From contig JAFSCR010000014.1 of NCBI GenBank assembly GCA_017436645.1, positions 1-49,740 on the forward strand: a DNA stretch of 49,740 nt, written 5' to 3'. Under the pieces are notes generated by a model. That model was not told the DNA's origin, did no database searches, and worked only from the letters and a program-made list of their open reading frames with translations. The DNA is from Clostridia bacterium. Its GTDB lineage: Bacteria > Bacillota > Clostridia > UMGS1883 > UMGS1540. Both the position numbers and the translations under genes were made by a program. Positions 45,263 through 49,740 of this stretch are shown here, piece after piece; within the stretch, counting starts at the first letter, position 1, and each line of letters starts with the position of its first letter.

Positions 45263-45884
45263 ATATATTATCCGCTACGCAAAGCGTGGCGATGCCAAAT
45301 TCGTTTCCCATCTTGATTTTCTGCGCCTTATCCAAAGAGCCATGCGAAGGGCCGAGCTGCCCCTTAAATTTTCGGAAGGGTTTAACCCCCATCCGTGCCT
45401 TTCCTTCGCCCAGCCCCTGGGCGTTGGTGTCTGTGGCGAAAAGGAGCTTTTTGAAGTGGAGCTTACCACAGCGTGTGACGATATCGCAGAGCGCCTCGCC
45501 CCCAAAATGCCCCGTGGTATTGAAATTGTGGAGGCTGTCCCTTGCGAAAAAAATAATTTTGCAAAAATTTCCCGTGGCGTATATGCCGTCCGCCCCGAAG
45601 TTATGCCCACGGAAGCCCAGCTTTCCGCCTTTATGGAAAAGACGGAAATCCTGACGGAGAAGAAAACGAAATCAGGCATTAAAACTGCCGACATCCGCCC
45701 CGATATTTTCAGCGCAAAGCTTGGGGAGGACCGCATCCTCTTCCGCCTCGCTACGGGAAGTACGGCAAACCTCAAACCCCAGACCGTTATGCAGGCACTT
45801 TGCGAAGTGACGGACGGTTATGACTGCGGTTTTTGCCGCTATACCCGTCTGTGCCTGACGGACGAAAACAATAACGAAATCTAG
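45255..45884 (+). CDS. DUF2344 / TIGR03936 radical-SAM-linked protein
   Basis: A 209-residue protein starting at ATG 45255 inside the end of the radical SAM gene. Family landmarks are AKFVSHLDFLRLIQRAMRRAELPLKFSEGFNPHP near the N-terminus and the C-terminal CRYTRLCL. It is the standard companion of TIGR03960 radical SAM proteins. In many Bacillota the pair precedes rng and rplU; here mreB follows instead, after its own promoter. Function not established. Confidence 0.9.
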   Translation: MHKYIIRYAKRGDAKFVSHLDFLRLIQRAMRRAELPLKFSEGFNPHPCLSFAQPLGVGVCGEKELFEVELTTACDDIAERLAPKMPRGIEIVEAVPCEKNNFAKISRGVYAVRPEVMPTEAQLSAFMEKTEILTEKKTKSGIKTADIRPDIFSAKLGEDRILFRLATGSTANLKPQTVMQALCEVTDGYDCGFCRYTRLCLTDENNNEI

Positions 45885-45945
45885 GTTTTGGCAATATAGC
45901 ACAAAAAAATGCGGAAATTTCGTGCAATTCTTCCCTCAAAAAGAT

Positions 45946-45974
45946 TTGCTTTCCGCAGAAAATAATTATATAAT
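45946..45974 (+). promoter_or_regulatory. mreB promoter
   Basis: TTGCTT (45946-45951), 17-base spacer, perfect TATAAT (45969-45974). A second TTGACT at 45981 lacks a well-spaced -10. Confidence 0.65.
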
Positions 45975-46044
45975 ATATAATTGACTTATAAAATGTACTA
46001 TACCACGAAATACAGGCGCATACAGCGCGCAGGGAGGTTATAAT

Positions 46045-47070
46045 ATGTTTGGTTACAAACAGGACATCGGCATTGACCTCGGCACCGCTTCCGTCCTCGT
46101 CTATGTAAGAGGGCGCGGCATTGTTTTAAAGGAGCCGTCGGTTGTGTCCATTGACAAAAATACAGGCAAAGTACAGGAAGTTGGTCTTGAAGCCCAGCGC
46201 ATGATTGGCCGTACCCCCGGCAACATTGTTGCCATCCGTCCCCTTCGTGACGGGGTTATTTCCGATTATGACACTACGGAAAAAATGCTGAAGTACTTCC
46301 TCAAAAAGGTTTGCAATAAGCGTCTTTTCCGCCCCAACGTTATCGTTTGTGTACCCAGCGGGGTTACGGAAGTTGAAGAACGTGCCGTAATTGACGCCGC
46401 CATGCAGGCAGGCGCAAGAAGGGTGCACCTTATTGAAGAACCCATTGCGGCTGCAATCGGTGCAGGCCTTGATATTGCCAAGCCCTACGGCAGCATGATT
46501 GTTGATATCGGCGGCGGCACAAGTGACGTTGCGGTCATTTCCCTCGGCGGTATCGTTGTGGCAAACTCCATTAAAGTTGCCGGTGACGCCTTTGACGAAA
46601 CCATTATCCGCTATATCCGCAAAAAGCACAATATTTCCATCGGTGAGCGCACGGCAGAGGATATGAAAATTAAAATCGGCTGTGTTTTCCCGAGAGAAGA
46701 AGAGGAAACCATGGAAATTCGTGGCAGATGCCTTGTAACAGGTCTTCCGAAAACTGTAACGGTTTCTTCCACCGAAATGCTGGAAGCGCTCGAAGAACCT
46801 GCAAACGCCATTGTGGATGCGGTACATTCTGTTCTTGAAAAAACACCGCCTGAGCTTGTTGGCGATATCAGTAACGCCGGCATCGTTCTCACCGGCGGCG
46901 GCAGTCTTATTCACGGTCTTGACCAGCTTCTCCACAGAGAAACGGGCATTTCCGTCCGTGTTGCCGAAGATGCAGTTTCCTGTGTTGCCATCGGCACGGG
47001 TAAGGCACTTGACAATATTGATTCTCTGAAAGAAAACGTCAGCGTTTCAAGACGCAGATTCCAGATTTAA
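46045..47070 (+). CDS. mreB: Rod shape-determining protein MreB/Mbl
   Basis: A 341-residue bacterial actin. Nucleotide-binding motifs are DIGIDLGTASVLVYV (7-21), phosphate 2 VDIGGGTSDVAVISLGG and the adenosine motif TGGGSLIHGLD. It polymerises under the membrane to guide lateral wall synthesis. GGGAGG lies 7 bases before the ATG. No mreC, mreD or rodZ follows; the FMN riboswitch starts 13 bases after its stop. The MreB/Mbl/MreBH branch cannot be separated by eye. Confidence 0.93.
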   Translation: MFGYKQDIGIDLGTASVLVYVRGRGIVLKEPSVVSIDKNTGKVQEVGLEAQRMIGRTPGNIVAIRPLRDGVISDYDTTEKMLKYFLKKVCNKRLFRPNVIVCVPSGVTEVEERAVIDAAMQAGARRVHLIEEPIAAAIGAGLDIAKPYGSMIVDIGGGTSDVAVISLGGIVVANSIKVAGDAFDETIIRYIRKKHNISIGERTAEDMKIKIGCVFPREEEETMEIRGRCLVTGLPKTVTVSSTEMLEALEEPANAIVDAVHSVLEKTPPELVGDISNAGIVLTGGGSLIHGLDQLLHRETGISVRVAEDAVSCVAIGTGKALDNIDSLKENVSVSRRRFQI

Positions 47071-47083
47071 TAGGTAAAAAAAT

Positions 47084-47212
47084 ACGCTCGGGGCAGGGTG
47101 CAATTCCCTACCGGCGGTAAGGGGCGAAAGCCCTGAGCCCGCGACCCACCTTAGGGTGGCTGATTCGGTGAAAATCCGAAGCCGACGGTATAGTCCGGTA
47201 TAAAGAGCAGGT
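47084..47212 (+). ncRNA. FMN riboswitch (RFN element)
   Basis: The canonical RFN consensus is present: CGGGGCAGGGTG at 47089, ACCGGCGGTAA at 47110, AGCCCGCGA at 47137, GATTCGGTGAAAATCCGAAGCCGACGGTATAGTCC from 47162, closed by a short GCTC/GAGC P1 stem (47086-47089/47205-47208). It senses FMN and controls the riboflavin transporter gene downstream. Confidence 0.95.
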
Positions 47213-47226
47213 ACATTTTGCATGCA

Positions 47227-47264
47227 AAAGAACTGTCTCTTTATTTTGAGACAGTTCTTTTTTT
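47227..47264 (+). terminator. Expression-platform terminator of the FMN riboswitch
   Basis: Stem AAAGAACTGTCTC / GAGACAGTTCTTT (47227-47239/47248-47260) followed by a T-run, before the ribU ribosome binding site. This points to transcription attenuation: FMN binding should favour the terminator. Confidence 0.88.
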
Positions 47265-47284
47265 AAATTAAAGGAGAGATTAAA

Positions 47285-47806
47285 ATGAACACAAAAAACT
47301 TACTTCGCATTTCCGTTTTAGGGGCAATCGGCTTTATCCTCATGCAGTTTGAATTTTCCGTTTTGCCCTCAGCAAGCTTTTTAAAGCTGAACTTATGTGA
47401 TATTCCCGCCCTTTTTGCATCTTTTGCTATCGGGCCCGTGGCAGGATTTTTGGTCGTCCTCATCGAAAACGCCCTCCACCTGTTTCAGTCTTTTTCGGGC
47501 GGCGTCGGGGAGCTTGCAAATGTAATTATAAGCGGCACCTTCGCCCTCGTGGCAGGCTTGGTTTATAAAAAATTACATACGAAAAAAGGTGCATTTCTCG
47601 CCCTTATCATCGGTAGCATCGCCATGATTTTTGCCGCCCTTCTTGCAAACCGCTTTATAAACCTGCCCCTCTATGGCATCCCTGCACCCCAGATTATGCC
47701 CACACTCCTCGCCGCCATCCTCCCCTTTAACGCCATAAAGGCGGTTATCATCACCGTTCTCACTATGCTTTTATATAAACCCCTCTCGCCGCTACTTAAA
47801 AAGTGA
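47285..47806 (+). CDS. ribU: Riboflavin ECF transporter S component RibU
   Basis: A 173-residue integral membrane protein with about six helices and the ECF S-component features (LKLNLCDIPALFASFAIGPVAG near residue 36). It binds riboflavin and works with shared ECF energising proteins encoded elsewhere. The assignment is strongly supported by the FMN riboswitch immediately upstream. AAAGGAG precedes the ATG by about 8 bases. A terminator follows the stop. Confidence 0.93.
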   Translation: MNTKNLLRISVLGAIGFILMQFEFSVLPSASFLKLNLCDIPALFASFAIGPVAGFLVVLIENALHLFQSFSGGVGELANVIISGTFALVAGLVYKKLHTKKGAFLALIIGSIAMIFAALLANRFINLPLYGIPAPQIMPTLLAAILPFNAIKAVIITVLTMLLYKPLSPLLKK

Positions 47807-47820
47807 ATAGACTTAAAAAG

Positions 47821-47848
47821 AAAGACGCCCGAAGGCGTCTTTCTTTTT
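47821..47848. terminator. Intrinsic terminator after ribU
   Basis: Stem AAAGACGCC-CGAA-GGCGTCTTT followed by CTTTTT. It also lies downstream of the convergent TIR gene. Confidence 0.88.
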
Positions 47849-47874
47849 ATGATAAATCACACTTCAATATACAC

Positions 47875-49740
47875 TTATCCAAGGTCAATCCACAAAGCGG
47901 GGCGAACGGCAGAATTAACGGCGTGGACATAGAAGGCGTACTCGTAGACAGCGCCGCCATAGGTGACAATGGCGGCAGCATCCTGCAAGTCGCCGGGCGA
48001 CCGCAGCCACCACCAGCAGTTGCCATTGTCGCTATTGACACTCGCTCCCTTTGCAACTGCATAAGCCGTAGGCTTACACTGTCTTGCGCTATCGGAACTG
48101 AAATATTTATTCACTTCCGTGATGCTAAGTAAAAACACTTGATCCTGCGTTGCATTGCCGGGATTGGTGCTGTACTTGGGATTTTTATCTGCCGATACCG
48201 TAACGGTAGGAATTATAGCCTTTTCATCGGTTGAAAACGCTGCACCTAAAAAATCATTGTTCAGCCACTTGCGAAGTGTGCAGGTCTCCCAAGTAACACC
48301 CGTAAGGTCCGTGTTGTATTGTTTGCAATCCAAAGCGTATTTGCTGATGACAAGTGCTTTTCCGTCCTTTACTTCAAGTACAAGCCATTCAATATCTTCC
48401 TTGCCGTTTTCTGTGTTGTTATCCTGCTCATATGCGCCGAAGAATACATAATCTCCCACTTTGGCAAGTTTAATTTTCTCGACCATGTGTTTGCGGTAAA
48501 TAGAGCTTGCCTTTTCTACACTATCTTTATAGCCATCTAGCGCAATCAATGCTTCATATGCCTCAATGGTGTTTCCCTCTTCCATCAAGGCAATCGCATT
48601 GTTGTATTTTATGTTAGGAATAATAACAGCATTTAAAACGATAATAAAGGCAATAACAACACAGACGATAGGGGTTGTGATAATGGCAATCTTCTTGTTC
48701 CGCTTCGCCCTTGCTTCCGCCTCCGCCTTTTCGATTACTGCACGGCGTTCTCTTTCAAGCCGTTTTGCTTCTTCCATCTCTTCGATTTCTCTTATGTGCT
48801 TTTCGCAAACTGCAATTTTTTCTTCTGCATTCTTCCAGCCGGGTATAGACTGAAAAAGTGAGATGGCAGCCTGATAGTGATCTCCAGCTCCAAAGCGAGC
48901 CCCCTCATGCATTTTCGAAACGCCTTTATCAAAAATGGCATCTTTTCTTGCATCTTCCGCTTTTTCAAGGCATTTTTCTCTTAATTCCCTTGCATCTTTG
49001 TAGGCAGAAATACTCTCAAAAATAGATGCGGCAATATTATAGTCATCTTGTGTTGTTGCGGTATTCATTTTCAGGGTTGCCCGTGCATAGATGCTCTTTA
49101 TCCTGTCATTTTCTTTTCGCGCATTAATATGTGCAATATCATTTTGCAGTTTTTCTTTTAAAGCATCATCGGCAAACCGCATAATTTTTTTATAGTTATC
49201 TTCCCCATCAAACGGTTCCTCGCAGTTGCAAAGCGCGTCTTCCGAACGCACTAAAAGCTCTGCCATAAGCTTACCTAGGTATGCCCTGGCACATTTCGGG
49301 TCCATATCCAAAACCTTTTCGCAGTATTCGTTGGCAGAAGTAAAGTCACCGTCTTCCAAAAACATAAACGCACGTTCCAAAAGGGGCGCAATGCTTGCAC
49401 CGGCACCTGTGACAGCCGTTTCTTTTACAACAGTCTGTTTCGGCTCATCTACGCTTGCAATCTTCTTAATGCCGTGGATAAGGTCCTGCATAAAGCCGAG
49501 TTTGGACATATCCTGCGCCTGCAAATGGGAAAATTCTTCCGGCAGGTCGTAGGGGTCCATATCGCGATAGGCCGGAATCAGCATTTTATTTGCGCCGTTT
49601 TTAATCAGCGCAAGATATCTTGACCATTCGTTTTTAACCCAAACAGCATTGAAATGTTCGGGCTTTGTGCCGAGAACCACCATTACTTTTGATGAGTTCA
49701 ATGCTGCAAATATATAAGGTTCATAGGCAGAACCTAATTT
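47875..49740 (-). CDS. TIR-domain transmembrane protein with DUF6273-like C-terminal domain (5' end beyond window)
   Basis: The frame is open from the right window edge, so the N-terminus is missing; a TTG at 49701 is not the real start. Visible order, counted from that TTG: the second half of a TIR domain (VMVVLGTK, then WVKNEW whose Glu25 aligns with the catalytic Glu of NADase TIRs), a TPR-like helical region (about 105-300), a charged coiled coil, one membrane helix (about 340-365, RNKK on the cytosolic side) and a DUF6273-type domain (about 420-608) with WWWLRSPG and a VRPALW end. This predicts TIR inside and the sensor outside. The last ~30 residues look like a variable ligand-binding region. 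Function is inferred. Confidence 0.85.
   Translation of the reverse strand, partial: KLGSAYEPYIFAALNSSKVMVVLGTKPEHFNAVWVKNEWSRYLALIKNGANKMLIPAYRDMDPYDLPEEFSHLQAQDMSKLGFMQDLIHGIKKIASVDEPKQTVVKETAVTGAGASIAPLLERAFMFLEDGDFTSANEYCEKVLDMDPKCARAYLGKLMAELLVRSEDALCNCEEPFDGEDNYKKIMRFADDALKEKLQNDIAHINARKENDRIKSIYARATLKMNTATTQDDYNIAASIFESISAYKDARELREKCLEKAEDARKDAIFDKGVSKMHEGARFGAGDHYQAAISLFQSIPGWKNAEEKIAVCEKHIREIEEMEEAKRLERERRAVIEKAEAEARAKRNKKIAIITTPIVCVVIAFIIVLNAVIIPNIKYNNAIALMEEGNTIEAYEALIALDGYKDSVEKASSIYRKHMVEKIKLAKVGDYVFFGAYEQDNNTENGKEDIEWLVLEVKDGKALVISKYALDCKQYNTDLTGVTWETCTLRKWLNNDFLGAAFSTDEKAIIPTVTVSADKNPKYSTNPGNATQDQVFLLSITEVNKYFSSDSARQCKPTAYAVAKGASVNSDNGNCWWWLRSPGDLQDAAAIVTYGGAVYEYAFYVHAVNSAVRPALWIDLG

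Noticed and set aside
47806..49740. A diversity-generating retroelement cassette around the TIR gene
   Set aside because: No reverse transcriptase gene, accessory protein or template repeat is visible between ribU and the window edge, so only the variable-region resemblance is reported.

Overview
The window looks like chromosome from a strictly anaerobic, Gram-positive, Clostridia-type bacterium (Bacillota), plausibly gut-associated. The evidence is internal: a SCIFF ranthipeptide gene with its radical SAM maturase, [FeFe]-hydrogenases with a hydrogenase-like sensor, a flavodiiron oxygen/NO reductase, sporulation-family genes (spoIIIAA, a GerMN lipoprotein, LonB), strong AAGGAGG ribosome binding sites, TTG starts, TTGACA/TATAAT promoters with 17-bp spacers, and compact T-run terminators. 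No rRNA, tRNA, CRISPR array, transposase or phage gene was found. Family names come from recognising motifs by eye, not from a database search.

Layout. (1) 1-4462: a tandem duplication of a GH1-end/yhbY/GH39 block, with two diverged GH39 genes, three gene remnants at the scar, and an AraC regulator. (2) 4617-9232: a hydrogenase operon with a thioredoxin-like [2Fe-2S] protein, a group C-like sensory hydrogenase, a SpoIIE-type phosphatase and a group B-like [FeFe]-hydrogenase. (3) 9250-12473: SCIFF peptide, a dispersed repeat element, the SCIFF maturase and an Orn/Lys/Arg decarboxylase-family enzyme. (4) 13098-16582: a PfkB kinase fused to an AraC-type DNA-binding domain, a DapA/NanA-family aldolase and a cytosolic Asp-box (sialidase-fold) protein. 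(5) 16612-24720: DUF436 protein, SH3b-NlpC/P60 hydrolase, Lon, LonB, an orphan spoIIIAA, YmdB and a PHP phosphoesterase. (6) 24764-31849: a palindrome array, fructokinase and D-lyxose isomerase with a divergent AraC regulator, a lipoprotein, guaB, an amidohydrolase and a split chromate-type transporter. (7) 31894-45884: zinc-ribbon protein, citrate synthase, a two-component system with a GerMN lipoprotein, a DacA-type carboxypeptidase, the repeat again, a flavodiiron protein, FtsK/SpoIIIE, UppP, and a radical SAM pair (TIGR03960/DUF2344-like). (8) 45946-49740: MreB, an FMN riboswitch controlling ribU, and a TIR-domain transmembrane protein that runs off the right edge.

The observations most worth attention are: the TIR protein, a probable membrane receptor whose C-terminal end looks like a diversifiable ligand-binding region; a 250-280 bp structured intergenic repeat with compensatory base changes between copies; the kinase-AraC fusion and its sugar-acid operon; and the duplicated GH39 block, where one copy has lost the conserved Asn before the catalytic acid/base.
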